Assembly (NCBI GenBank): GCA_039105265.1
Contig: JAPFFF010000086.1
Coordinates: forward strand, 55,244-119,243
Reading direction: 5' to 3'
Origin: Tritrichomonas musculus
Taxonomy: Eukaryota > Parabasalia > Tritrichomonadida > Tritrichomonadidae
Length of the DNA: 64,000 bases
Shown here one piece after another: positions 8,688 through 16,789 of the stretch (the first letter of the stretch is position 1; the number at the start of each line of letters is the position of its first letter). The translations under genes were made by a program, and so were the position numbers. The notes beneath the pieces are model-generated. The model was not told where the DNA came from. It worked only from the letters and a program-made list of their open reading frames with translations, and searched no databases.

Positions 8688-9163
8688 GCAAAATCTGGGT
8701 CAGCATCCAATACCAAATCTTGATGCTTGCCGATGAATACATCAGGTTCCACAATATTGTATTTTTCACGAAGTTTTACAATGAGGTCCTTGGTGTTTAT
8801 ATTGGTTCTCTCAATCGAGTAGTTGTAATACGGACATTCCTTGAATTCGTGTTTTTCGGTATTCCCATTTACGAAGAACTCGTGCATGTTGGCACTCAAT
8901 TTGCGTCTACTATTGGATGTCAATTTGACGTATTCAAGGTTCATCTCCTTGAGCTTGTTAGGGTAGAATCTAATGGTTTCAGTATCATTCTGGAGTGATA
9001 CGTATAGGACCTTTGCGAGGTACAGCGAGTTCTTCAAATTGAATGGTAACTTGTCACATAATATTGCGAAATTACATTTTGCAAATCCATCAGGCTTTGG
9101 CAATAGGGAAATCAATGTGTTGATGTATTCGTAGACAGTGAAATTGTTTGGGGTGGATTCCAT
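8684..9163 (-). CDS. Unknown Polinton protein, 159 residues
   Basis: The start at 9163 (MESTPNNFTV) is the first ATG and follows a TTTTTTATC tract. The protein is helical in its first half and ends in an acidic tail VLDADPDFA. The B gene at 12599-13081 has the same length and ends DEIDPDMF, with a similar middle; distant homology is possible but not sure by eye. Its stop codon overlaps that of the convergent ATPase gene by four bases. Confidence 0.65.
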   Translation of the reverse strand: MESTPNNFTVYEYINTLISLLPKPDGFAKCNFAILCDKLPFNLKNSLYLAKVLYVSLQNDTETIRFYPNKLKEMNLEYVKLTSNSRRKLSANMHEFFVNGNTEKHEFKECPYYNYSIERTNINTKDLIVKLREKYNIVEPDVFIGKHQDLVLDADPDFA

Positions 9164-9212
9164 TTGGTGTTGATAAAAAATCAATATTCAAATTTAAAAA
9201 TAGATGATGAAT

Positions 9213-9311
9213 CTCACACCTCACACCTCATACCTCATACCTCATACCTCACCTCAAATTGGTATAGGGGTACCCAAGAGGGGAGTCATAAAATTCAATT
9301 TAGGTAAATCC
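9213..9311. repeat. Left arm of inverted repeat around the 9350-10687 gene
   Basis: About 100 bp, imperfectly inverted with 10753-10853. It contains a run of CTCATAC/CTCACAC 7-bp units, then CAAATTGGTATAGGGGTACC. The two arms enclose one gene, so the pair brackets a cassette of about 1.64 kb. Confidence 0.85.
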
Positions 9312-9349
9312 TTTAATTGGGAATCCTCATAAGTCCAAAAATAAATTAT

Positions 9350-10687
9350 TCAAGCCTTGCTATAGTATATAACTCTCTTACTCTTCTCCCATGCAATGGT
9401 CTTAAGCAGGAACTGCGTTCTCAGTTTACCCGATTTTGAGAGTATTACACCTAATCCACGAGGGGTTACATTAGTGTCGAAGTACGCATTATATTTTTGA
9501 GTCAATTCTACTATACATATCTTATCATTTGGGAGACCCTTAATGAAATCGTCTAAGGTCTTCTCCTGATCAATCTCATATACTTCAGCTATAATGGGTG
9601 TATGCTGGGGTTCGGCATTTGATTCCTTGGCAGATACCTCAGCTATCTCAGGTTCGGCATTTGATGCCTCAGCCAAACTTTGTTTGGATTCTTCAACAAT
9701 GGGTGTAGTTTGGGATTCAGTATTTGATTCCTTGGCAGATACCTTGGTAGATACCTCAGTCAAACTCTGTTTGGATTTCTCAGCCATCTCTGGTTCCTTA
9801 ATGTGGATATAATTTAAGAGCTCATTTTCACATATTTTTGCAATGCAATCCTTGATTTCCTTATCGATGATTTTGGATAAATCGTGTAAGATATATTCAT
9901 TGAGATTCTTCATGAGTACTCTAGAGTACCCAATAACGAGTTCACTAGATGACATTTCAGTTGGGGGATATTGATCAAGTTTATTATCGATTGCATCAAT
10001 GATTGTTCCAAGGTATAGATTATAACAAGCATTACTGATTTCCTCGCGCAATTTCACTAGGGAATCATATTTATGTATATCATTTGCGAAATATTCATTT
10101 GTTGCAACTTCAGCGAGTAACTTGGTGAAGCTAGATATTAATCTTTGTGTTAATGAATCGAATAGGTTTATGACCTTGGTAGAGGTTCTATCATAGTATA
10201 CGAATTTAATGGTACCCTCATATGATTTGTCTTTGGGACATAAGGATTTGACCTTATTGACAAACGATTCGAATATGCAACTGAGCAAATTCTGGTTGAA
10301 CATATTGATATCCTTTGTGATGATGTCAACGGCATAATCAAGGGGGTGTGTATAACTGTAAATCAAAGTTTTGCGTTTCTTATCGAGCTCATCTTGAAAT
10401 TTCATTAGACGTTCGCGATCTCGGTTGATATATGATAACTCCTTCATTAGCAGTGCTCGCTCAGGAGATTCAATGTTTGTATAACAATCAATTTTGGTAT
10501 TCATATCTTGGATCCACTCATCGTACTCATCAAGCGAGAGCTCCTTATGTATATAGCACTTGATAGCTGACTCGCGATCATGTTCACGTTGGGATTTATT
10601 CAATATTTTGTTCATACGAATCTCCAATTCCTTGCAGAAAGAACCTTCATATGAAACTACTTGGGTGTTAGTTGGGACAACGCTCAT
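9350..10687 (-). CDS. Unknown helical protein with acidic repeats
   Basis: 445 residues from the ATG at 10687 (MSVVPTNTQVVSYEGS); the frame is open further upstream but that part crosses repeats and is unlikely to be translated. Residues 20-300 are helical and charged. Residues about 310-370 hold a Glu/Ser/Ala-rich repeat (KQSLTEVSTKVSAKESN and variants). The last 75 residues look globular again (KICIVELTQKYNAYFDTN). The gene is flanked by an inverted repeat on both sides, and has no relative in the other elements seen, which suggests it is an accessory gene of A. Function unknown. Confidence 0.7.
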   Translation of the reverse strand: MSVVPTNTQVVSYEGSFCKELEIRMNKILNKSQREHDRESAIKCYIHKELSLDEYDEWIQDMNTKIDCYTNIESPERALLMKELSYINRDRERLMKFQDELDKKRKTLIYSYTHPLDYAVDIITKDINMFNQNLLSCIFESFVNKVKSLCPKDKSYEGTIKFVYYDRTSTKVINLFDSLTQRLISSFTKLLAEVATNEYFANDIHKYDSLVKLREEISNACYNLYLGTIIDAIDNKLDQYPPTEMSSSELVIGYSRVLMKNLNEYILHDLSKIIDKEIKDCIAKICENELLNYIHIKEPEMAEKSKQSLTEVSTKVSAKESNTESQTTPIVEESKQSLAEASNAEPEIAEVSAKESNAEPQHTPIIAEVYEIDQEKTLDDFIKGLPNDKICIVELTQKYNAYFDTNVTPRGLGVILSKSGKLRTQFLLKTIAWEKSKRVIYYSKA

Positions 10688-10752
10688 TTTCAAACCAGAT
10701 AAAAAATTAAATTGATTCGAGAATAGCATTATTTTTGGGATTGTCAATTTAT

Positions 10753-10853
10753 GGAATTTACCTAAAATGGATTTTGAGAGGCTCCTCTTGGGTACCCCTA
10801 TACCAATTTGAGGTGAGGTATGAGGTATGAGGTATGAGGTGTGAGGTATGATG
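10753..10853. repeat. Right arm of inverted repeat around the 9350-10687 gene
   Basis: Inverse of 9213-9311, including the GGTACCCCTATACCAATTTG block and the GAGGTAT 7-bp units. The arm continues toward the gene with a degenerate TTATTTTTGG strip on both sides, so the repeats may include promoter-like DNA facing outward. Confidence 0.85.
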
Positions 10854-10877
10854 TGTGACCCCTTAAGTGAACCTCTT

Positions 10878-11107
10878 AGTAGTGATGGATGTTCCGCATG
10901 GGGATATTGGGGATATGGAGGGAATACCTGGCACATGCAATTTCCTTTAAAAGACCATAGATTCCTTTGATTTGGACTATGACATTTCAGCAAAAATTCA
11001 AGGTCTGGAGCTTAATTTTAAATGGTTATGTGAATATCAAAATTAGGTTAGATGTGGCTGTTATATTTGAAATTTATCTGGTCCCCATGCGGAACATCCA
11101 TCACTAC
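10878..11107. repeat. Foldback at the right terminus of A
   Basis: A perfect 27-bp inverted pair (10878-10904 and 11081-11107) separated by 176 bp. Each outer end begins AGTAGTGATGG, the same opening hexamer AGTAGT as the terminal repeat of C. The outer copy is taken as A's right terminus; the inner one means the terminus can fold into a long hairpin. The 230 bp carry no gene. Confidence 0.75.
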
Positions 11108-12156
11108 TTAGCTTCATTTTTGGCAATACATATAAAAGCAACTTCATGAGAACCAGGATTTTTACGTGTTAATTTCAGAGGTATGTTGAAGCTGTAATTA
11201 GTACCTACCCATTCATTACCTTGTTTAGTCATTTTGTAATCTGTACCGAATGCTTCATCATGAAATTCAAAAGTTTGACCTTCAATTAATGCTTCAAATT
11301 CAGGACTACCAGGAATATATCCCCAATCAGCATAATATAAAGGATTTGTTTTATCATCTATTACACCGTAAGCTTTCATTTCATAAAAGTCTGGTAATGG
11401 AGAACGATATAATTTAAAGCAATTGTCCGCATCTATTGTATTACACCTAAGATTTATTAATTTATTTGAATCATTAGCTTTGTCACAACTAACATTTGTT
11501 TTTTGTTTTGCGATATAATTTATTTTCATAAATCCAGATGTATATAAATTTAATGGTGTATCACCTTTTTTATTTGACATATATATTTTTGCTCCAACGT
11601 CATCTTCCTGATAAACCAACTCATAATTTCCATTTGAAATGTTAACAATAGGATTTTTAAACATGTTTTCATTAGAAGTTTTAGTTATAATTGCTTTTGG
11701 TAATTTCATATATGCAGGTAATTCTATTTCGAATACATCACCGATATATTCACCAAATTCAGTTTTGATTGAAAGCGAATTTAAATCTGGTTGATCTAAA
11801 TTTTCCGTTAATTTATCTGAAGTAATGATGAAATCATATATACCATCTTCAAATGAAAAGTCACCATCATCACCATCTTGTTTATCTTCTAATGTTTTAA
11901 TTCTTGATTCATGATTGTTTAATTCATCCGTAAATTTCATGGTTTGAGTATTGAATGATGAAACTGAGGCGTCAATGTCAGCAAGTCTTAATGTTAAACT
12001 TTGAGGATTTGTTGAAGTCATTATTATGTCTCCATCAATGGTGGCATCATTGTGAACATGAATGTTTTTAAATTCTGAATCTTTATCGGGCATACCACCT
12101 CCACCACCGATGAATGCTCCATCTTTTGCATTTTGTTTTGTAATTATTGCAGTCAT
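11108..12156 (-). pseudogene. Fibre-like gene of B, interrupted by A
   Basis: A reading frame of about 350 residues. It has a Gly-rich N-terminus (AFIGGGGGMPDKDSEF), a region DATIDGDIIMTSTN and a short coiled coil (HESRIKTLEDK) followed by a beta-rich part. Its last third (FKLYRSPLP...YADWGYIPGSPEFEAL) matches the middle of the 1816-residue fibre-like protein of C (about residues 690-830). The gene runs into A's terminus at 11107, so it is cut by that insertion. A fibre or spike role is inferred from the C relative. Confidence 0.7.
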
Positions 12157-12225
12157 TTATTGATTTATTAATTATAAAAATAAAATATTTTAGTATACGA
12201 AGTTTAGAGATTTTGCAATGCAAAA

Positions 12226-12567
12226 TCAATATTCAAATTTAAGGAATAATGTGAAGTTATCAGGTATTATTTCATTACCTTTTGCATCAGTGAACCATAC
12301 TTTAAATCTATCATGGTTTAATGTATATTTATATTTTCTATTTTCATCTGGGGGCGTTAAATTAGCATACCAAACGAGAGAATCACAGTATTCATCACGT
12401 GGGACAAATGACGCGTGGCATTCGGTTTCGCCGTCTAAATATCCATCACATGTAGCACGGCAATATTGAAATGAAATAAATTTATCATTGCGAGAATTAA
12501 CGAACTCAGGAGGAAATTTATTTTCATAGTCACGAGTGATAAAGTAAGTTTTGGTTGTTTTATGCAT
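12226..12567 (-). CDS. Small conserved Polinton protein (WFTD family), B copy
   Basis: 113 residues, related to 1917-2249 and 30624-30977. The signature is FKVWFTDAKGNEIIPDNF near the C-terminus, with CHASFVPRDEYCDS in the middle. A TTTATTTTTATC tract precedes the ATG. It lies between the fibre-like gene and the next gene on the same strand, as in C where it sits between fibre and capsid. Probably a minor virion protein; function unknown. Confidence 0.75.
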   Translation of the reverse strand: MHKTTKTYFITRDYENKFPPEFVNSRNDKFISFQYCRATCDGYLDGETECHASFVPRDEYCDSLVWYANLTPPDENRKYKYTLNHDRFKVWFTDAKGNEIIPDNFTLFLKFEY

Positions 12568-12598
12568 TTATGATTTGATAAAAATAAAAATATATAAT

Positions 12599-13081
12599 TT
12601 AAAACATGTCTGGGTCTATTTCATCTTCGTTTATGTTACATTTACTAGCTAATTCATTTACAATTTCAACTTTAGCATCAGACCTATTTTTAATGAATTC
12701 ATTAAGTTTATTTTGATTTTCACATTCTTTTACTACACATTCATGATAAAATGTTGTTTTATAATTTATTCTATCAGCTTTAATATAAGCTTTCATTAAT
12801 CGTATTTGTGATCCTGATGTTAGAGCACCAAATGAACGTCTAGGAATAGTTAACCATTCACAATGAGGGAATAACTCTCTAAATTTTTTATATGTCATGA
12901 CTTTTTGGGTGTTAGGGCTTTGCCCTTCTTTATAAACTAATGAAAGAAATAATATCTTTACGTTCATTTTGTATTTATAAAATTTATCAGTTATGAAGTC
13001 ATCAAAATATACTTGAACGGCTTTAAGTTCCTGTTCAGGAAGTTTTTCGAATAACTTATTAATGTTGATGTATTCACTCAT
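12599..13081 (-). CDS. Unknown Polinton protein, 160 residues
   Basis: A mainly helical protein with a cysteine/histidine stretch near residue 120 (YHECVVKECENQ) and an acidic end (DEIDPDMF). It may be a distant relative of the 159-residue A protein at 8684-9163, which has HEFKECPYYN and ends DADPDFA. The upstream 67 bp are repeated upstream of the next gene. Function unknown. Confidence 0.65.
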   Translation of the reverse strand: MSEYININKLFEKLPEQELKAVQVYFDDFITDKFYKYKMNVKILFLSLVYKEGQSPNTQKVMTYKKFRELFPHCEWLTIPRRSFGALTSGSQIRLMKAYIKADRINYKTTFYHECVVKECENQNKLNEFIKNRSDAKVEIVNELASKCNINEDEIDPDMF

Positions 13082-13147
13082 TTATATAGAAAAAAAAAAT
13101 TTGAAAAATAAATTTTAAACTAATTTAAAAATTTTTGAAAACGTTTA
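13081..13147 (-). repeat. Duplicated upstream region, copy 1
   Basis: About 67 bp immediately upstream of the 12599-13081 start, about 85% alike to 13382-13449 upstream of the neighbouring gene. Both begin TTTATATAGAAA (plus strand) next to the ATG and end GAAAACGTTT. A shared promoter unit is the likely meaning. Confidence 0.7.
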
Positions 13148-13151
13148 AATC

Positions 13152-13382
13152 TCATTCATCAACTTCTCGCAATTCTAAAATATTGGCTACTGTTTTTGAA
13201 TCCTTGATTTCAATGACAACATCAATTGCTAAAACGTGTAAAAGTTCATTAAAAGGTTTATGCTTAACATTTCGTTTAAATATTTTCACCTCAACCAAAT
13301 TATTATTGCATGGTTTAATTATTAAATCTTCATCATCTTCAATTATACGATAATGAAATATGCTTTTAATTTTGTTGCTCAT
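13152..13382 (-). CDS. Small unknown protein, 76 residues
   Basis: A small protein with beta-like pattern (LVEVKIFKRNV) and charged ends. It is accepted because it lies in a gap between genes of the same strand, has its own copy of the duplicated upstream region and no competing frame. No relative was found in the window. Function unknown. Confidence 0.5.
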   Translation of the reverse strand: MSNKIKSIFHYRIIEDDEDLIIKPCNNNLVEVKIFKRNVKHKPFNELLHVLAIDVVIEIKDSKTVANILELREVDE

Positions 13383-13449
13383 TTATATAGAAATAAAAAA
13401 AATTAAAAAATAAATTTTAAATAGATTTAAAAATTTTTGAAAACGTTTG
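13382..13449 (-). repeat. Duplicated upstream region, copy 2
   Basis: Second copy of the 67-bp upstream unit, directly before the 13152-13382 gene. See 13081-13147. Confidence 0.7.
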
Positions 13450-13481
13450 AAATGAAAAAATAATTAAATTAATTATTAGAT

Positions 13482-15155
13482 TTACTCATAACCAGCAGGT
13501 ACGTCACTATTATGATATTCAACACCATTAACAGACCAAATGAAATAACTATCCTGGCAAATCCAAGCTTCAGGCGCAGGCGGGTGTTGTTCTTTATGTT
13601 CTAAATCAGGAATGAAATATGTATCATCATCACCTCTGTATAATGGTTGACCACGGAAAGTGACAGTTACTGAATTATTACCAGTATCGATTCCATCAAA
13701 TACATATCCAGCATTTGAACGTTCAAGCTGGAAGTTAATACCAAAACTTGTACCATCACTTCTGCAGTTTGTATAACGTTTACCAGTTACTGGATCATTT
13801 AATGGTTGAGTAAATGAATCTTCAAATTCTTGTGTAGCTTCAAGTGAACCATCTAATTCATTAGCGATTAATTGATGTTGGTAAAATCTGGCTGAACATG
13901 TACTTCTGAATTCAGTGTCTGGATAAGTTCTCTTATTAACGACCAATTGAACATTTTGATACATGATATTTTCAAAACATGTAATATCTCCTGGAGTACG
14001 TGGAAACATCATCGTAATATTAATAGCATTTCTGAGAGGAATTGATTTTGAAATTTCTAAACCGTTGACTTTAGCGCTTCCTTCAAATATTTCACGTGTT
14101 AATTCTTGTGATGGAACTAATAATGGAGTACGTAATTCATTAACGAGTCCTTGATATACACCAGGTTTGAGTCCAAATCCTGCAAGATTTGAACGTCCTA
14201 ATTGAATGGTACCACCTAAAACTTGCAATGTTATTTTACCAACTTTCATATCAATTCCGTTTGCATCTGAACCAACAGTAACTTTTAATGATCCATCAGC
14301 AGGTTCTGAATTTGCACCAGCTTTATATTCGATGACTATATTTGATGGATTACCTACTTGTGTGAATTTACGAGTAATTGGAACGACAGCTGGCATTTCT
14401 TCATCAATTGGTTTATCTTCAAGGAACTGTAAAGTTTCTTTAACAACATTTGGATTAACTTGACACCAAACCATAGCACGTAATGATGTCTTAACTTCTT
14501 CTTCAATTTCACCACAAATTGCGTTTGGATAAAGCTGCCATGCCTGAAGTGCGAGTTGATCAATAAATGGTATCGTTAACTCTATGGTGAATGTGTGTGG
14601 TTGACCATCTGCTATATCCTTTAAATCAATGTAACATCCACATATAGATAGTGAATATTGACTAACATTTTCCCATGTTGAATGAGAGAATTTTGAAGTA
14701 GCTTTTGCATCTCGTGGCTTAATTGAGTTATAAGCGAATGATTCACGTTGAAGTTCATCTTGTCTGTATGTATCTAAAAGTTTTCCATTAACCCAAAATC
14801 TACAATCTTCATAAAATTCAACTGCATTTTTGAAACCAACAAATATTTTCATTAATCCGTTAGTATCTGCTGAAACATCAATTTTATCAGAAAGTTTTAA
14901 TTGAAAATCTAAAAGTATTGTTGAAAATAATTTTTCAATTTGTGAAATAGTGTGTCCTGAATGAGTGAGTTTTATACGTGTTTTGGTACCTACTGGAAGG
15001 GGAGCATCTTTATCTTTGAATTCTTCCATAATCCATGAAAATGAATTATCACCACCGTTACGATGAATTAAGTGTCTTAATTTATTTTGAAAGAATGTGA
15101 GAATATCTCCTTCATCATTACCTAAATTTTTCGTTTGAGCGTTTAAGTATGTCAT
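13482..15155 (-). CDS. MCP: Major capsid protein, double jelly-roll (B)
   Basis: 557 residues, collinear with 31009-32715 (C) and 4966-6918 (A). Shared blocks include GGDNSFSWIMEEFKD at the N-terminus, STWENVSQYS, QLALQAWQLYPNAICGEI, TMMFPRTPGDITCFENIMYQ, LIANELDGSLEATQEFEDSF, ERSNAGYVFDGID and, near the end, ICQDSYFIWSVNGVEYH. The N-terminal block AQTKNLGNDEGDILTFFQ matches the C copy closely. The gene appears whole. It is divergent from the VI-like gene, as in A and C. Confidence 0.85.
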   Translation of the reverse strand: MTYLNAQTKNLGNDEGDILTFFQNKLRHLIHRNGGDNSFSWIMEEFKDKDAPLPVGTKTRIKLTHSGHTISQIEKLFSTILLDFQLKLSDKIDVSADTNGLMKIFVGFKNAVEFYEDCRFWVNGKLLDTYRQDELQRESFAYNSIKPRDAKATSKFSHSTWENVSQYSLSICGCYIDLKDIADGQPHTFTIELTIPFIDQLALQAWQLYPNAICGEIEEEVKTSLRAMVWCQVNPNVVKETLQFLEDKPIDEEMPAVVPITRKFTQVGNPSNIVIEYKAGANSEPADGSLKVTVGSDANGIDMKVGKITLQVLGGTIQLGRSNLAGFGLKPGVYQGLVNELRTPLLVPSQELTREIFEGSAKVNGLEISKSIPLRNAINITMMFPRTPGDITCFENIMYQNVQLVVNKRTYPDTEFRSTCSARFYQHQLIANELDGSLEATQEFEDSFTQPLNDPVTGKRYTNCRSDGTSFGINFQLERSNAGYVFDGIDTGNNSVTVTFRGQPLYRGDDDTYFIPDLEHKEQHPPAPEAWICQDSYFIWSVNGVEYHNSDVPAGYE

Positions 15156-15267
15156 TTTAAATATTGAAAAAAAATTAAATAATAAGTTAATAAAGAAAAG
15201 AATTTATAGTTTTGAAAAAATAAATGAATTAAGAAATGAAAAATAAATTTTTTACATTAATGAAAAT

Positions 15268-15588
15268 ATGGCGTTTGGAAGTTGGTTTAAAAATATTGTG
15301 AACGGAGCTAAAAACATAATTGGCAGAATAGTTCCAAAAGTAAAGAAAGCAGTTGAAACAGTTGGTAGATTTGCACCATTGATAGGACAAGCTGGTGATT
15401 TAATAGGTGGAAGTGCTGGTGAGGTAATAAATACAATCGGAAATGGTGTGAGTAAATTAAATGACAGAATTAATTATAAAGGTGGAAACGTTAACGCGTT
15501 AGGTGCGAACGGTGCAGGAGCTCGAAGAATTGTTGGAGCGAACGGAGCAGGTATTAGAAGGTTTGATATTCCATTACTGAAGGAATAA
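15268..15588 (+). CDS. Protein VI-like amphipathic protein (B)
   Basis: 106 residues starting MAFGSWFKNIVNGAKNII, an amphipathic helix with Trp/Phe on one side and Lys on the other. A Gly-rich hydrophobic part (PLIGQAGDLIGGSAGEV) and a short repeat GANGAGARR/GANGAGIRR follow, and the end is FDIPLLKE, matching FSIPMLKG of the C copy. The conserved N- and C-terminal ends with a variable middle recall adenovirus protein VI, whose two ends are functional peptides. That parallel is inference. Confidence 0.72.
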   Translation: MAFGSWFKNIVNGAKNIIGRIVPKVKKAVETVGRFAPLIGQAGDLIGGSAGEVINTIGNGVSKLNDRINYKGGNVNALGANGAGARRIVGANGAGIRRFDIPLLKE

Positions 15589-15595
15589 AAATAAA

Positions 15596-15736
15596 TCATG
15601 AGTAAAGTCGTTTCCTCATTTCATCAGTTAAAGGTGGATCTATATTTAATGTTGGGGAAAGTTTCACAATGCGAATGAGTAAATTAGCGAGTTCAATAAT
15701 TGCTAAACAACCAAGAAAAATTTCTGATAAACTCAT
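15596..15736 (-). CDS. Tiny single-span membrane protein (B)
   Basis: 46 residues: MSLSEIFLGCLAIIELANLL begins the protein and forms most of the membrane span, and it ends PPLTDEMRKRLYS. It is the relative of the A protein at 7592-7741. The two differ widely in DNA sequence yet keep length, span position and the C-terminal motif, so this is a real gene. It lies between the VI-like gene and the coiled-coil head gene and is read from the other strand. Confidence 0.7.
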   Translation of the reverse strand: MSLSEIFLGCLAIIELANLLIRIVKLSPTLNIDPPLTDEMRKRLYS

Positions 15737-15776
15737 TTATTATTAATTAAAAATTTTTATTTTTGTTTTTAATTAA

Positions 15777-16136
15777 ATGGATTTAAAAGTTATTGAACCA
15801 ATTAAAAACTATTTAAAAGAATTTAAAACAGTCGATGAATTTAATTTATGGTATTCAAAGAATAAGGAAGAAGTGGATAAGTTAACGACTCATAAATTAA
15901 ACAAACTTTATCATATAATTGGCTATAGAATTACAAAAATAAAGGGCGTGTTGATGTTAAAGAAATGGGTTGAAAAAGAGGAAAAAGAGATAGTTAGTAA
16001 AGCTTCGCCCAGGATGGATGCCATTGAAGAATTAAGGAATGAAATAAATGAAATCAGAAATACAGTAAATAAAATTATATCATTTCTTCAGGAATCGTCA
16101 AGTTCTATTGATGTATTACCACCATCGACAACTTGA
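15777..16136 (+). CDS. Conserved head plus coiled-coil protein (B)
   Basis: 119 residues. Residues 5-60 (IEPIKNYLKEF...KLNKLYHIIGYRITKIK) are nearly the same as in the C gene 33134-33472 and related to A 4155-4616. Residues about 78-105 form a coiled coil (IEELRNEINEIRNTVNKI). A TTTATTTTTG tract lies upstream. The end of the gene is convergent with the tail of B's ATPase gene, as in C. Function unknown; an oligomeric structural protein is likely. Confidence 0.75.
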   Translation: MDLKVIEPIKNYLKEFKTVDEFNLWYSKNKEEVDKLTTHKLNKLYHIIGYRITKIKGVLMLKKWVEKEEKEIVSKASPRMDAIEELRNEINEIRNTVNKIISFLQESSSSIDVLPPSTT

Positions 16137-16789
16137 ATGATCATATATGGATTAATCATGCATCATTAAAAATATAAAAACATATAAATTCAATAATCTT
16201 GAATTTCATTAAAATTTAATGGATGAATATCTTTATATTTTGCTTATTTTTCAAATACAATTTCACATAATTTTAATGCATTTTGAATATTCTTTAAATT
16301 AAATAAATTAACAATATTGGTTTTATATGTTTTTATATGAAAAAAATTCAAAATCTATAATTCTATATAAGATTTGTTATTTTTCATTTCATTTTTTTGT
16401 TAACCAATAATGATAATGATAAGATATGCAAATATCAGAATGAAGTTAGGTCCAAGAGCAAACAAACTGTAAAATATCAAACGAATCAAATATTTGTCTG
16501 GCCATTAAATTCAGATATTAACCCACATAGGCTTCACATAATATCACATATTTCTCATTGATTATATAATGCTTTATACAAGCATTATTAGTCCTGAATC
16601 TTTTTCAAATTCTTTAACTACATCAAATTATATGTATTTAGATTTCAACAGATTTTCTTATTTTCATCACATTTATTTAGATTTTAAATCAAATATGTTT
16701 TTACTATTATATTTATATTACATTTATTATTTATTTCAAGAAATTTATAATTGGTCTTTAATTTTTTGTCACTTTTTTAAAAAAAGTTA

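Larger units (their letters stand above)
1..11107. mobile_element. Polinton/Maverick A (right part)
   Basis: This is the right-hand part of a Polinton. It carries integrase, double-jelly-roll capsid protein, packaging ATPase and several small genes that recur in elements B, C and D. The right terminus is placed at 11107, where the sequence ends in ACTACT, the inverse of the AGTAGT that opens element C. B's fibre-like gene begins directly beyond it, so A is inserted in B. The left end and the polymerase gene lie outside the window. The genes in view are open, so this part looks whole. Base composition is clearly less AT-rich than in B, C and D, which suggests a different lineage. Insertion after B is inferred from the nesting. 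Confidence 0.85.

Noticed and set aside
9350-10993. Longer form of the 445-residue protein, starting upstream of 10687
   Set aside because: The added N-terminal 102 residues are a translation of the inverted repeat and its 7-bp units; the ATG at 10687 is more likely.
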